Shown: positions 46,893-57,916 of the stretch, in pieces
Layout: each line of letters starts with the position of its first letter
How positions within the stretch are numbered: the first letter of the stretch is position 1
NCBI RefSeq assembly: GCF_000737595.1
Contig: NZ_CP006271.1
Location: forward strand, 1,984,001-2,048,000
Reading direction: 5' to 3'
Length of the DNA stretch: 64,000 bases
Origin: Synechococcus sp. KORDI-52
GTDB lineage: Bacteria; Cyanobacteriota; Cyanobacteriia; PCC-6307; Cyanobiaceae
Notes under the pieces: model-generated
What the model was told of the DNA's origin: nothing
The model's input: only the letters and a program-made list of their open reading frames with translations
The model's database searches: none
Translations under genes and position numbers: made by a program

Positions 46893-47261
46893 CTGCTTCT
46901 CAAAAACACCAATATCACTCTTGACTTAAATACTAGCGTCTTCGACTTTAACCAATCCGGCCATATTGCAGAAGCCAAAGTGTTCCGAACAAAAAACAGG
47001 AGACAAATTCATTTAGGCGCAAGAATTCAAATGGGGGCACCGATCACGTGCAATACAAATAGTGTGGTAAGAAGGCTTGAATCACGCAGTTTTTTTTACA
47101 ATAAAACCCGTCAATAATTCCTAGTCGCACAATACATCGAGAGTCGCCAGGAATATTCACATACTCAAATCAGAGATAACCGCAAAACCATGTAGCCGTC
47201 AGATGCATACTGATACAGGCCCAGAGACTGGCATGTACCCATCATTCATAGCCAAGTGCAG

Positions 47262-47471
47262 ATCAGAGGTCGAGGCACATGGCAAGAATATGGTCGAGTG
47301 CATGGATCCCAAGCATTTCCGACATCAAATTCACCAACATTCAAGTGATGTGAGCAGCACTCACGAGAGCAAGGCCGCGCCACAGCAGCAAGGACTGCAA
47401 ACCGATCATGAGATACATTCCTTCCAAAGAGATGGGAAGATTCCAGACGTAGTGGGTGGCAAACTCATACA
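47262..47471 (-). pseudogene. Eroded copy of the CpcL-like linker C-terminal tail
   Basis: The minus strand reads LLWRGLALVSAAHIT, stop, MLVNLMSEMLGIHALD, then HILAMCLDL and stop, against LWRGLALVGAAHIAGMLVNVVSQMLGIHALDRIPAMFLGL (split here only for reading) in 40646-41584. One TGA replaces GGA. Upstream residues (YFLYEFATHYVWNLPISLEG) do not match the intact linker, so this copy came from a relative with a different stem. No start codon or linker domain remains. Confidence 0.8.
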
Positions 47472-47504
47472 GAAAATATCAATGTACGATAAAGGTAACC
47501 ACGT

Positions 47505-47640
47505 GATTGCAAGCGATACCTGGCTCGCGAGCCTTGATATTAAGCTCTTGTTATCACGTTTCTACTTACTGCATCCCTAATCAAACAACTCTGAGCGGTC
47601 GATCCCATCGTTCAACTGATTGTCGCAGTCCCATCCTCAG
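47505..47640 (-). pseudogene. Trace of the GST 5' end and leader
   Basis: CCTGGCTCGCGAGCCTTGAT at 47519-47538 corresponds to the first codons of the GST at 11445-12254 (SRLAR). The following 100 bp (CATCCCTAATCAA, GATCCCATCGTTCAACTGA, CCTCAGATCAAATCA) match the GST leader in the same order as before repeats C and F. It therefore links copy I to the same cassette edge. Confidence 0.72.
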
Positions 47641-47660
47641 ATCAAATCATCTGACAATCG

Positions 47661-47755
47661 TCCTGTTACACAACATTCCAGGGAGAACTCAGCGACAATC
47701 CCTTCAGAGCAATTGTTCCAACTGAGCAGCAAGGTGCAACTTCGGCCACAAGAGG
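47661..47755 (+). repeat. Island repeat copy I
   Basis: A diverged copy: TGTTACACAACATTCCAGGG, GGGAGAACTCAGCGACAATCC, then CCAACTGAGCAGCAAGGTGC; only the core and left part of the right arm remain. It is the rightmost copy seen in the window. Confidence 0.7.
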
Positions 47756-47971
47756 CAAGTCTGATTCCAAATGGGGGGCTTTCAGTGCAGGCCATTTAGA
47801 GGCACAACCACGAAATTTCCAGTTGTATGCGATGCGGCTGCTTGCTTAAACGTGGCATGCCCCCGTTGACATCGACAGGTGCGCTGAATCAGCAACTACA
47901 TGGTCATGGCACATCCCGGAACATGAAGTGGAAGCCAAGGCTCATGATGAGGAGAGAACGAGCTGAAATCG

Positions 47972-49071
<1,100 letters not shown>

Positions 49072-49088
49072 GAACAACGACCTGAACG

Positions 49089-49954
49089 ATGGAGTTGATC
49101 AACTCTCACCGCTGCTTCGACGGAGAGCAACGCCGCTACAAACTGAACTCCCAACAGATCAACAGCTCCACGACAGTTGGAGTTTTTTGCCGAAGCAGGC
49201 GCTTGGACCGAAACCAGAACGCGCCCCCGCTCTGATCTGGCTTTCCGGCCTGACGTGCAACGACGAAAACGCTGTACAGAAAGCAGGTGCGCAGAGACGT
49301 GCATCCGAACTTGGCCTGGCACTAGTCATGACGGACACCAGCCCACGAGATGATGACATCCCAGGTGATCCAGAGGGAAGTTGGGACTTCGGGCATGGTG
49401 CCGGCTTCTACGTGGACGCCGAGAAACAGCCCTGGTCATTGCACTACAGGATGCACAGCTTTTTGGTGGAAGAGCTGATCTCACAGCTATGCAATGAAGT
49501 GCCCCTGGACGAGCAAAGGCTGGGCATCTCCGGCCACTCCATGGGAGGTAACGGTGCACTGGTCCTGGGTATGCGACATCCTGATCTCTACCGATCGGTT
49601 TCCGCAGTGGCTCCAATCGCACACCCAATCGAATGCCCTAGGGGACAGAAGGCATTCATACACCTGCTTGGGACAACATCTGACGACCAGCTCAGATGGC
49701 GTCGATGGGATGCAGTGACACTCCTGGAGGACGGTTACCTGCGGGAGGACTGCCTGCTGGTGGATATCGGTTCAGCGGATCCCTTCCTTGAGGAACAGTT
49801 GCGTCCAGAGGAGCTAAGCAACGCCTGTTCAAAAAGCGGGCAGCGTCTTGAGATGATGAGGCATGAGGGCTATGACCACAGCTATTTTTTCGTGGCCAGC
49901 GTGATCGACCGACATCTTGACCACCACGCCAACGCTTTAAAAGCAAAAATTTGA
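49089..49954 (+). pseudogene. frmB: S-formylglutathione hydrolase with a single frameshift
   Basis: MELINSHRCFDGEQRRYKLN, then TVGVF in frame one, and after the T6 run 49183-49188 the other frame continues LPKQALGPKPERAPALIWLSGLTC to the normal end; one more T would join them as TVGVFLPK. The rest is intact: GAGFYVDA, the nucleophile GHSMGGNGAL, Asp in DIGSADPF, and His in HEGYDHSYFF. 288 residues if restored, normal length. Either a recent inactivation, a sequencing slip, or rescue from an internal TTG at 49187. It follows frmA by 17 bp. 49955-50273 holds nothing clear. Confidence 0.85.
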
Positions 49955-50273
49955 GCTGATCCAAGCCAGCTTTTGCATCAGACGAGATGTCTGCCGTTCA
50001 AAGCCCCCTTCTGGAAGCGCTCATCCTGGAAAAGCGCTTCACGTAACCACGACTAATTACACAACAAGGCAGAAACACAAAAGTGGCCGTTCACTCAGAC
50101 CCAGTTGTGAGACCTGACGAATACAAGGGAATGCAATCAAAGCCCCTGCCAAGAATATCCAATAAATCTGCTTTAGCCAAAACAGCAAATAGGAAGAGAA
50201 GACCCGAAAAAAGAAATGATTCATATCTTTTCATGTCACCATTAAGGCCTGCACCTAAGATAGATTGAAGCAG

Positions 50274-51266
50274 ATGTACGTGACCATGAATAAGATCACC
50301 AGCAAGGGCTCATGGAAAAGGCCATTAATATGCAATCAAAAAAGGCCACCAAGTCATGTACATCATAGCTCCGGCGAATTAAAATATGCAAGAAAAATCC
50401 TGTTTATGCTGATACTACTTCCACTGACCAGTTGCAATTGGAACACAACGATCGAGACAAAAAATGAAAGGGAGGTTGGGTCAGGAAATAGTGAATGCGC
50501 AGGGAACACATCCGACGATGCTGTTCGGCGGAGAATATCAATCGTGCCCCAGTTTTCTGCAACAACCATTCATGCCGCCTACTGGCCGGTATTGACACAG
50601 ATCGGTAAGAAAGCAAATTTATGCTTTGAATTGGTACAGCAAGAATCTATTCCCGACTTTGAAGAAGCCCTGAGAAACAAGGAAGCCGACTATGCATTCA
50701 TGAATCCTTACCATCAGGTGATGTTCAAGAAAGAATATAAACCACTTCTCAGAGACAGCAAGAAGCTGTTGACTGGCATTATCGTGATTAATCGTAAAAG
50801 CACAGCAAGTACATTAGAAGATCTCGATGGAGCAGAGTTGCTACTGCCAGCTCCAAACGCTTTTGCGGCATCCTTGCTGACACGAGCACTCTTTGATCAA
50901 CAAGGAATTGAGATCAAACCACGCTATGTGAAAACTCACCAAAATGTCTATCGGGGAGTTGCACGGAACACCAAAGTCGCTGGAGGTGGCGTCAATAAAA
51001 CCTACACCAGGGAAAGCAAAAATCTGCAAGCAGAGGTGATGATCCTTCAAGAAACTCCTGGCCATCCTGCCCATCCCTTCTCAGCGTCAAAATCAATGCC
51101 GTTACAAGAAACAAAGGCAATACAAAGCCTATGGATAGAGATGGCGAAGCAACCAGAATGGAAAACTCTCTTGGAAAAAGTTCAAATCCCTTTTCCGATG
51201 AGGGCCGACTACCAAAGAGATTATGCGCCGCTAGCGGGTTTAGGACTTGAGCGTTTTGTCGAATAA
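50274..51266 (+). CDS. PhnD-family substrate-binding lipoprotein paired with a c-di-GMP enzyme
   Basis: 330 residues from ATG 50274 (TTG 50265 and ATG 50286 are also possible). An unusually long N-terminus precedes the lipoprotein signal ILFMLILLPLTSC. The binding domain has ISIVPQFSATTIHAAYWPVL, KEADYAFMNPYHQVMF, LEDLDGAELLLPAPNAFAAS and ETPGHPAHPF, the phosphate/phosphite/phosphonate-binding (PhnD/PtxB) fold. No permease or ATPase adjoins it. Instead its TAA overlaps the ATG of a GGDEF-EAL gene (TAATG). It likely senses a ligand for that protein; ligand identity is unknown. Confidence 0.8.
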   Translation: MYVTMNKITSKGSWKRPLICNQKRPPSHVHHSSGELKYARKILFMLILLPLTSCNWNTTIETKNEREVGSGNSECAGNTSDDAVRRRISIVPQFSATTIHAAYWPVLTQIGKKANLCFELVQQESIPDFEEALRNKEADYAFMNPYHQVMFKKEYKPLLRDSKKLLTGIIVINRKSTASTLEDLDGAELLLPAPNAFAASLLTRALFDQQGIEIKPRYVKTHQNVYRGVARNTKVAGGGVNKTYTRESKNLQAEVMILQETPGHPAHPFSASKSMPLQETKAIQSLWIEMAKQPEWKTLLEKVQIPFPMRADYQRDYAPLAGLGLERFVE

Positions 51267-53635
51267 TGTTCATAATCGAATCAATAAAGCATCTATGTAA
51301 GTCAAGTACGGAAGGGACTCAAGGTTTCAAACCGTATGCTGTTCTTACGGGATGCATGGCTATTTCAATCTTACTGGCAGATCTAGCTATTAATAACTAT
51401 GTCGCGCAGAAAAGAAATAACGAATTCAAAGACGATATTATCCAATTGGGACTGTCCATCCGAAACGATCTTATCAAACGTGATTACAACCAGATCGATG
51501 AAGCTCTCCTTGGATTTCTGAGGATCAAACGAGCCGTAAACTGCTTGACGGTGTTCAATTCAAGCAATGAAATTCAATCTACAGCACTCCGCTTGCAGAT
51601 CGACGAAACACCAACAATTCACTATGGTGAACTGCCCCAACAATGCCAGCTTGAACCCGCAAAGATCAAGCAAGATACAGACCGCTGGCAAATCCGAGCA
51701 TCAACAATTATTGAAAATGACAATATCCCTATCGGGACATTAGTTGGTTATACGAAGACAAATCTGGAATCAATTACAACAATACGCTCCATTGAAGCAG
51801 CTCTACTGACTGCACTGAGTGCTGTCTTTATTCCGGCTTTTATTCAGTTGCGCTTGTCCGGGAAGCGTGAACTCCGCATGGAGAAGGATAAGGCGGAACG
51901 CATCTCAAGCCTAATGAACAAACTTGAAAAAGCAGAACAGCGCACGCGTTCTGCTTTCGAGGGATCAAACGATGGGTGGTGGCAGTGGAATGTTCTCGAA
52001 AACAAAGCAACGCTCTCCGGCAAAATCATCCAATTGCTTGAGGTTGCAGATGACAACACAATTTCAGAGGTTAATGCCGTAATTTCAGGGGACTGGTGGA
52101 GAGACTATGTCAGCCAGGATGACAAGGAGAACTTTCAACAGTTTCTGCTCGCCATATGCAACAAAGATGAGAAAACAGCAAGAACGTGCATCAAAGAAAA
52201 GGAACTCGTGGTCATCACAAAACGTTCCAAAACAGAGATTCACCTACGAGTCACAGCTGTCATCACAGAATATGAAAAAGAAATTCCCTCCAGCGTTGCC
52301 CTCGTCGTAAATAACATCACAAGTCAAGAAATACAAAAGAAGCGCATCCATCATCTCGCATTTCATGATCAATTAACCGGCCTTTACAACCGATCGGCAC
52401 TCGAACATGGAATTGAGAGTGGAGATTCTGAAAATAGCAATTATCAGCTTGTTTTTATGGCGTTAGACCTCGATAAATTTAAATTCATCAACGACTCTTA
52501 TGGCCATTCAGTAGGAGATGAGCTTCTGATCCAAGTGGCCAATCGACTCAAATCCGAGCTCAAACAAGAAGATTTCATTGCGAGGATTGGTGGTGACGAG
52601 TTTGTCGTCTTGATGCGCTTTGATTCAGAGGGACAAAGAGAAATTGTTGAGAAGGCAAAATCAATAGCGGATCGTTTGCTGACTGCACTTTCCAAACCTT
52701 ATGACCTAGAAAACTGCGTAGCAAACAACACCTCGAGCATTGGTATCAGCATCGAAAAGGGGCCAAAGAAATCCGGTAAGCAATTAATGGATGAAGCAGA
52801 CCTTGCACTTTATAAAGCCAAAGCTAAAGGTCGAAATCGCTACTTCTTCTATCAAGATGGCATGGCACAAGGGGTGAGGAAGCGTGCAAAAACGGCAAGC
52901 CTCCTTCAAAGCCACCTTGAACGGAACATGGCCTCCATCAAGCTGGAGCCTCTTGTTTCGCTCACTAAGACAGGATCGCCAAGTCGCGACATGACCATCA
53001 CAGGCTATGAAGCACTGTTTCGATGTCCCAGCATCAGCGCAACAGTGCCCTACTTGATTCAGTGTGCAGAAGAAGCAGGAATCATCAGAATGGTCACAGA
53101 CTGCGTCTTAAAAAATATCAGCAATTTAACCCGTGAGGGCAGCATAGACAACACGCATTATGTATCCGTTAATATAAGCCCACTTGAATTTCTAGAGGCA
53201 AACTTTCCCCATAGATTTTTAAACCAGCTCAACCGCAACCAACTCAATCCTCAACGTATTAAAATTGAAATAACTGAATCGACTTTGCTTCAGGATCTTG
53301 GCACAACTCGAATAAATATGCAGGAGTTAAATGCTGCTGGGGTTGAATTTCTCATCGATGATTTTGGCACCGGCTATTCATCCATCGAGCTGCTAAGAGG
53401 ACTTCCATTTCATTACCTCAAGATTGACCGAAGCTATATCAATAACATGAAGCATACTTCAGGCTTGAGACTGGTTAGAGCTATGATTGAGCTAGGAAAA
53501 GCATTCGATCTCACTGTAATTGGTGAAGGAGTGGAGACACAGTTTCAGTTGAGTACACTGGAATCCCTGGGATGTGACCATGGACAAGGTTACCTCTTCA
53601 ATGACAAGGCCATAAGTGGCAGTTTTATGATTTGA
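51266..53635 (+). CDS. Membrane GGDEF-EAL dual-domain c-di-GMP protein
   Basis: 789 residues. TM1 about 26-45 (GCMAISILLADLAINNYVA), periplasmic domain about 50-165, TM2 about 172-190 (IEAALLTALSAVFIPAFIQL), coiled coil, PAS-like domain (NDGWWQWNVLENKATLSGKI) about 235-345. GGDEF domain: HDQLTGLYNRSALE, LDLDKFKFINDSYGHSVGD, RIGGDEFVVL. EAL domain: GYEALFRCP, VNISPLEF, IEITESTLL, IDDFGTGYSSIELL, KIDRSYI, GEGVET, GQGYLF. All catalytic signatures are present, so synthesis, hydrolysis or both are possible. Probably controlled by the coupled PhnD-type lipoprotein. Confidence 0.9.
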   Translation: MFIIESIKHLCKSSTEGTQGFKPYAVLTGCMAISILLADLAINNYVAQKRNNEFKDDIIQLGLSIRNDLIKRDYNQIDEALLGFLRIKRAVNCLTVFNSSNEIQSTALRLQIDETPTIHYGELPQQCQLEPAKIKQDTDRWQIRASTIIENDNIPIGTLVGYTKTNLESITTIRSIEAALLTALSAVFIPAFIQLRLSGKRELRMEKDKAERISSLMNKLEKAEQRTRSAFEGSNDGWWQWNVLENKATLSGKIIQLLEVADDNTISEVNAVISGDWWRDYVSQDDKENFQQFLLAICNKDEKTARTCIKEKELVVITKRSKTEIHLRVTAVITEYEKEIPSSVALVVNNITSQEIQKKRIHHLAFHDQLTGLYNRSALEHGIESGDSENSNYQLVFMALDLDKFKFINDSYGHSVGDELLIQVANRLKSELKQEDFIARIGGDEFVVLMRFDSEGQREIVEKAKSIADRLLTALSKPYDLENCVANNTSSIGISIEKGPKKSGKQLMDEADLALYKAKAKGRNRYFFYQDGMAQGVRKRAKTASLLQSHLERNMASIKLEPLVSLTKTGSPSRDMTITGYEALFRCPSISATVPYLIQCAEEAGIIRMVTDCVLKNISNLTREGSIDNTHYVSVNISPLEFLEANFPHRFLNQLNRNQLNPQRIKIEITESTLLQDLGTTRINMQELNAAGVEFLIDDFGTGYSSIELLRGLPFHYLKIDRSYINNMKHTSGLRLVRAMIELGKAFDLTVIGEGVETQFQLSTLESLGCDHGQGYLFNDKAISGSFMI

Positions 53636-54036
53636 CTTGGCAATATTTCGGAGCGTAAATATAGATAGTTAACAAACAAAAGCTCAATACAACTTGACCT
53701 CCACCTCGCTCTAGTGTAAATCAGCGCCTTTGAAGCACAATCATCCCTAGATTGGTGAATGTCAAACAGCACAGAATCCATCCATTCTGAGGCATGAATA
53801 CAAAGAAGAAGAAGCGACGATCATCTGTAGAGACCAAAAAGAAGGCAATGAGCAATTATTAGGCTATGATCAACGAAGATCAAGAGAATTGAAACATTAA
53901 AATCGATTTCCAATGCAAATGGAATCAAAACCAAATCCATCTCTGTCCCATCCCAGAGAGACTTGTCCATAAACACGACAGCAGAGAAACCAAAACACTT
54001 ATCGGGCAACATCACCACTGATCACAAACATCCTGG
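53636..54036 (+). other. Intergenic stretch without a recognisable gene
   Basis: AT-rich DNA between the GGDEF-EAL gene and the decayed GGDEF gene. Short minus-strand frames here show no domain, start signal or codon pattern that I trust. Confidence 0.5.
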
Positions 54037-55454
54037 ATGAAAGGAATCAACTTACATCTTAAGCAGTCACAACGATTTGCCGTGGTGCTGTGCTATCTGC
54101 AATCACCCCAACAGTTTGATCGACAAATGATCACAGAGATTCTGCCGCTTACTTCAGATACTGTTGATGCTAACATTCAGAACTTTATCAGCGAACCCAT
54201 GCTGGCATCAAGACTGACCGCAGATAACAGTTTGCTGGTTGATCTCTTGCATGAGAACAAGCAACAACCTGATGCCATCGCCGCTTAGCTCACATCAATT
54301 CAACAAAACAGCGAGGTCACAAAAGCATTTCTGTCTCGGATGAGACACAGACGTATTACGGCCCGTTCGGCCTCGTGAGAACCATCAACGCCGCGTCAAG
54401 CAACGATCAGTGGTATCAGAACTTTCTTAATTCCAGAAGGGCAACTTAAAATAATATCGACCGTGATACTGCTGATCCCTCGCGCACCCTGGCGTTTGTG
54501 AACGTACGCATTGAAGGTGCGGATCGCAAACTCCTCGGCGTGGCTGGCGTGGGAATTGACGTCAATTTTTTGAGAAACAAGCTCATCAGCTATCAGCATC
54601 AATATGGAGCACGCCTGTTACTGGTTAACCAAGCTGGTCAAATCGTTCTTGCTTCGGATGCCAGACAAGGAAACCTCTCTGAGCTTGAAGACATTGGTCG
54701 ACCCAGTCAAACGATCCTGAGTCATCCCTCAAAAGCCCTACAAATGCCCTACGCAGGCCGTGTTTTATTTGAAGTCCAGACCGATTCCGCGTTCCAGCTG
54801 GACTCAGGCTGTTGTTCAAACTGTCAACGCTGAAGAGCAAGCCCTAAGAAGCCTGTTGATTCAAAACATTGTTGCGGCAGTGGTGATCGGTTCTTTGTTA
54901 ATCCTTGTTGACCGCCTGACGATCGGGCAAGACCAGGAAAAACTTGCACAATCAGCCAACACGGACAACCTCAGTGGACTGCTGAACCGCCAGATGTTTA
55001 CAGCGATCTTCGAGAAATACACACGCGCTGGCTCGGGCTCGCACCCCAACCTCGCCAACGCCCTGATGGAAATCGATGATTTCAAACGGTTGAATGACAC
55101 CTACGGCCATGCTGCCGGAGATGCAGTTATTCGCGCCGTCGCCGCCACAATCAAGGGCAGCATGCGCGAAGGTGACCCTGTTTTCCGCTGGGGCGAGAAG
55201 AGTTTCTGGTGCTCATGCCAACAGCGAACCTTGATCACGCCAGAGTTCGTTTGGAAGCGTTGCGTCGGCGTGTACGCGATATGGAGATTGAACTGAAAAC
55301 CGATCGCTGCACCACAGTCACCCTGAGCTTTGGAGTAACGATGTACAGACCCAACGAAGCCAACGAGTCGGCTCTGGACCGGGCCGACCAAGCCCCCTAC
55401 AAAGCCAAGCACACGGGTCGTGATCGGATCGTCGTCTTCGATCCGCCGGGATGA
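54037..55454 (+). pseudogene. Decayed sensor diguanylate cyclase (GGDEF)
   Basis: Pieces in order: QRFAVVLCYLQSPQQFDRQM; TAG at 54286; NSEVTKAF then frameshift to VSDETQTYYGPFGLVRTINA; TAA at about 54449; then RTLAFVNVRIEGADRKLLGV and QAGQIVLASDARQGNL (dCache-like sensor end); frameshift near 54780; WTQAVVQTVNAEEQALR and TM IVAAVVIGSLLILVDRL; GGDEF region DNLSGLLNRQMF, MEIDDFKRLNDTYGHAAGD, RWGEKS where GGDEF should be, frameshift near 55200; ending VTLSFGVTMYRPNE, RDRIVVFDPPG. About 460 residues originally. Several lesions, no activity expected. 55455-55631 holds nothing clear. Confidence 0.88.
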
Positions 55455-55631
55455 CATAGCCCAAACAGGACGATTTCCATTGAGAACTGATCAATCATTG
55501 CTCGACTTCAGTGGAACATTGCCCGTCTCAAATCATGAGCAGTTTGAATCAAGAGGCGAACCAGAGAATCTGAAACGAAACACACGCAGTGGACACCACA
55601 GAAAAGCAGCCCTGATGCAAACACGACATCG

Positions 55632-56978
55632 ATGAACCAACCAAGTATGGACAGACTCCCTGGAAGGTTCGGATCGATCTCAGTGGAAATCTTTCCTCGC
55701 TCTATCCACATCAAGCCTGAGAGTTGCCTCCGACGGCTGAAACGCTTAGGAATCAGGTCATATCAGCGGCTGTTGCATGGACTGGCCCTGGTCCTTCCCT
55801 TTCCGCAAGCCCAGCTGCTGGTGGGTCGCGGAAGCGTTCAGACGCTCGCTGCTGAAGTTCGACGTCGACGTTGGTCCCGCCCCCTGCTGGTCACCGACCA
55901 GACATTGATTGAGCTTGGAGTCGCGCAGCATCTGCTCGACCATTTGACAGCCATAGATGTCCGCTGCGCCGTCTACCACCAGGTGGAGGAGAACCCCTCC
56001 CTCAGCTGTGTGGAACAGGGACTCCAGCACTACCGCAACGAAGGCTGCGACAGTCTGATCGCCGTCGGCGGCGGATCCGTGATCGACGTTGCCAAGGGCA
56101 TTGGCGCCCGAGCAGGCAACCCCTGGCTCTCTCTGCGCTGGATGGAGGGTCTGTTCCGGGTGCTGCTGCCTCCTCCACCGCTGAGCTGTGTTCCCACCAC
56201 TGCCGGTTCCGGCTCCGACGCCTCTATCGCAGCGGTGTTGACCGACCCGGCGAACGGACGAAAGCTCACCATCGCCGATTTCAAGCTGATGCCACGGCTT
56301 GTTGCGATCGATCCCATGTTGATGCTGGCACTTCCACCGGCCGTGACCGCTGCCAGTGGCATGGATGCCCTCACCCATGCAGTGGAGTCCTACATCGGCC
56401 GCAATGCCACACCGTTCAGTGAGAACAAGGCCCTTTCCGCCCTGCGACGCATCGCCGCCTGGCTGCCTCAGGCCTACCGCCAGGGGAACCATGAACAGGC
56501 ACGACTGGAAATGGCCCTGGCAGCCCACGAGGCGGGACAAGCATTCACCCGCACCAATGTGGGCTACGCCCATGCCATCGCCCATGCCCTGGGCTGCACC
56601 TACGCCATTCCCCATGGCCTAGCCAATGCCATGGCACTGCCGGAAGTGCTGCGTTGGTCGCAACCATGCTGCGAGCAGCGGCTCGCCAGCCTGGCTCGAG
56701 AGCTTGGCCTTGGTGAGAGGAACGCGGCCGATGGAGATGGAGAGCTCGCCACGCGATTCATCGTCTGGGTGGAAAACCTCAATTCACAGCTGGGTATCCC
56801 GGCGGCCGTGGCATCACTGCACAGCAATGACATCCCGGCCATCAGCCGCAGGATCCTGCAGGAAGCCCATCCCAGCTATCCGGTGCCACGCCTGCTGAAT
56901 CACGCCGACTGCGAAGCCTTGCTGCGGCGTTTACAGCTCAGAGACACCATCAACGACCTGCAATCGCCCACACAGTGA
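55632..56978 (+). CDS. Iron-containing alcohol dehydrogenase
   Basis: 448 residues. About 55 leading residues precede the family start (QAQLLVGRGSVQTLAAEV). Then SLIAVGGGSVIDVAKGIGA (nucleotide binding), VPTTAGSGSDAS, AASGMDALTHAVESYIG, VGYAHAIAHALGCTYAIPHG with the metal-binding His residues. Fe-ADHs interconvert aldehydes and alcohols with NAD(P)H; the substrate here is unknown. The stop is followed at once by the alpha/beta-hydrolase-like gene. A pyruvate-decarboxylase-type gene lies 5 kb downstream, so acetaldehyde is one candidate substrate. Confidence 0.88.
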   Translation: MNQPSMDRLPGRFGSISVEIFPRSIHIKPESCLRRLKRLGIRSYQRLLHGLALVLPFPQAQLLVGRGSVQTLAAEVRRRRWSRPLLVTDQTLIELGVAQHLLDHLTAIDVRCAVYHQVEENPSLSCVEQGLQHYRNEGCDSLIAVGGGSVIDVAKGIGARAGNPWLSLRWMEGLFRVLLPPPPLSCVPTTAGSGSDASIAAVLTDPANGRKLTIADFKLMPRLVAIDPMLMLALPPAVTAASGMDALTHAVESYIGRNATPFSENKALSALRRIAAWLPQAYRQGNHEQARLEMALAAHEAGQAFTRTNVGYAHAIAHALGCTYAIPHGLANAMALPEVLRWSQPCCEQRLASLARELGLGERNAADGDGELATRFIVWVENLNSQLGIPAAVASLHSNDIPAISRRILQEAHPSYPVPRLLNHADCEALLRRLQLRDTINDLQSPTQ

Positions 56979-57068
56979 TTGTCATTTGTCGGGTCTTCGC
57001 TGATCACCAGCGGAACTGCTGTCTATTTCAGGCGGCCGCTACTTTCTCTCCAGCAATCCAGCAAGCCG

Positions 57069-57908
57069 ATGACATCGACAGCCAGATCCATGCCATCTCT
57101 GCTGCTGATTCACCCGATTGGCGTGGGGCTGTCCTCCCGCTTCTGGGAACGGTTCATCCGGCGTTGGCAACGCGACGACCCCGAGGCCGTATTGATGGCT
57201 CCGGATCTAATCGGCTGCGGTCAGGCCCCCAGCAGTCGCGATCCCCTCACACCAGAGGACTGGGCAGAACCACTGGCAGCCATGCTGCGGGAGCGCAACA
57301 GCGGGCCCGTGGTGCTCGTCACCCAGGGGACCTCGCTTCCCATCGCTCTTGCCCTGCTTGAACGGGTGCCGGAACTGGTCTGCGGACTGGCAGCAATCAG
57401 TCCACCGGGATGGCATGTGTTGCATCAACCGTTTCCGATCGAGCGTTCCCGGCGGCTCTGGCGCTGGCTCTTCCGCGGCCCCATCGGCAACCTGTTCTAT
57501 CGCTACGCGCGGCGGCGCCGCTTCCTGCTGAGCTTCTCTCGAAAAAACCTCTTCGCACGAGCGGAAGCCGTTGATGAGGAATGGTTGCAAACCTTGAGTG
57601 AAGGGTCTCGCGCGATGAACACCAGATGGGCGGTCTACTCATTTTTGGCCGGCTTCTGGCGGCGCGACTGGGAACCTCAGCTCACCGGCCTGACCCTGCC
57701 CTTGCAGGTGGTGTTCGGAACATCCGCGACGGGCATCGGCCGTTCACGCAGCTGGGATGATCTCAACGAGCGTCTCGCCACGTACCGGCAGAAGCTGCCC
57801 CATGCCGTGATCGAAACCATCCCTGGCAGGAATGTTCTCCCCTATGAATCCACCGAGGCCTGCGTCAATTCCGTCAGACGATGGTTCTCAGAGCAGCACT
57901 GGAGGTGA
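57069..57908 (+). CDS. Alpha/beta-hydrolase-fold protein lacking the catalytic nucleophile
   Basis: 279 residues from ATG 57069 (the frame is open back to TTG 56979). Fold motifs: LLLIHPIGVGLSSRFWERFI (oxyanion loop), LMAPDLIGCGQAP, and at the nucleophile elbow VVLVTQGTSLPIALALLERV, where GxSxG is expected; aligned that way the Ser position is Gly. The cap and C-terminus (LPLQVVFGTSATGIG, VIETIPGRNVLPYESTEACV) are present, but the usual His is replaced by NVLPYE. Likely a non-hydrolytic member, perhaps a lyase-like or binding protein. Co-directional and adjacent to the Fe-ADH. Confidence 0.72.
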   Translation: MTSTARSMPSLLLIHPIGVGLSSRFWERFIRRWQRDDPEAVLMAPDLIGCGQAPSSRDPLTPEDWAEPLAAMLRERNSGPVVLVTQGTSLPIALALLERVPELVCGLAAISPPGWHVLHQPFPIERSRRLWRWLFRGPIGNLFYRYARRRRFLLSFSRKNLFARAEAVDEEWLQTLSEGSRAMNTRWAVYSFLAGFWRRDWEPQLTGLTLPLQVVFGTSATGIGRSRSWDDLNERLATYRQKLPHAVIETIPGRNVLPYESTEACVNSVRRWFSEQHWR

Positions 57909-57916
57909 GGGCCTTC

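Noticed and set aside
54037-55454. Several short adjacent genes instead of one GGDEF gene
   Set aside because: The pieces follow one another in the order of a single sensor-GGDEF protein and lack their own starts; stops and shifts within one ancestral gene explain them better.
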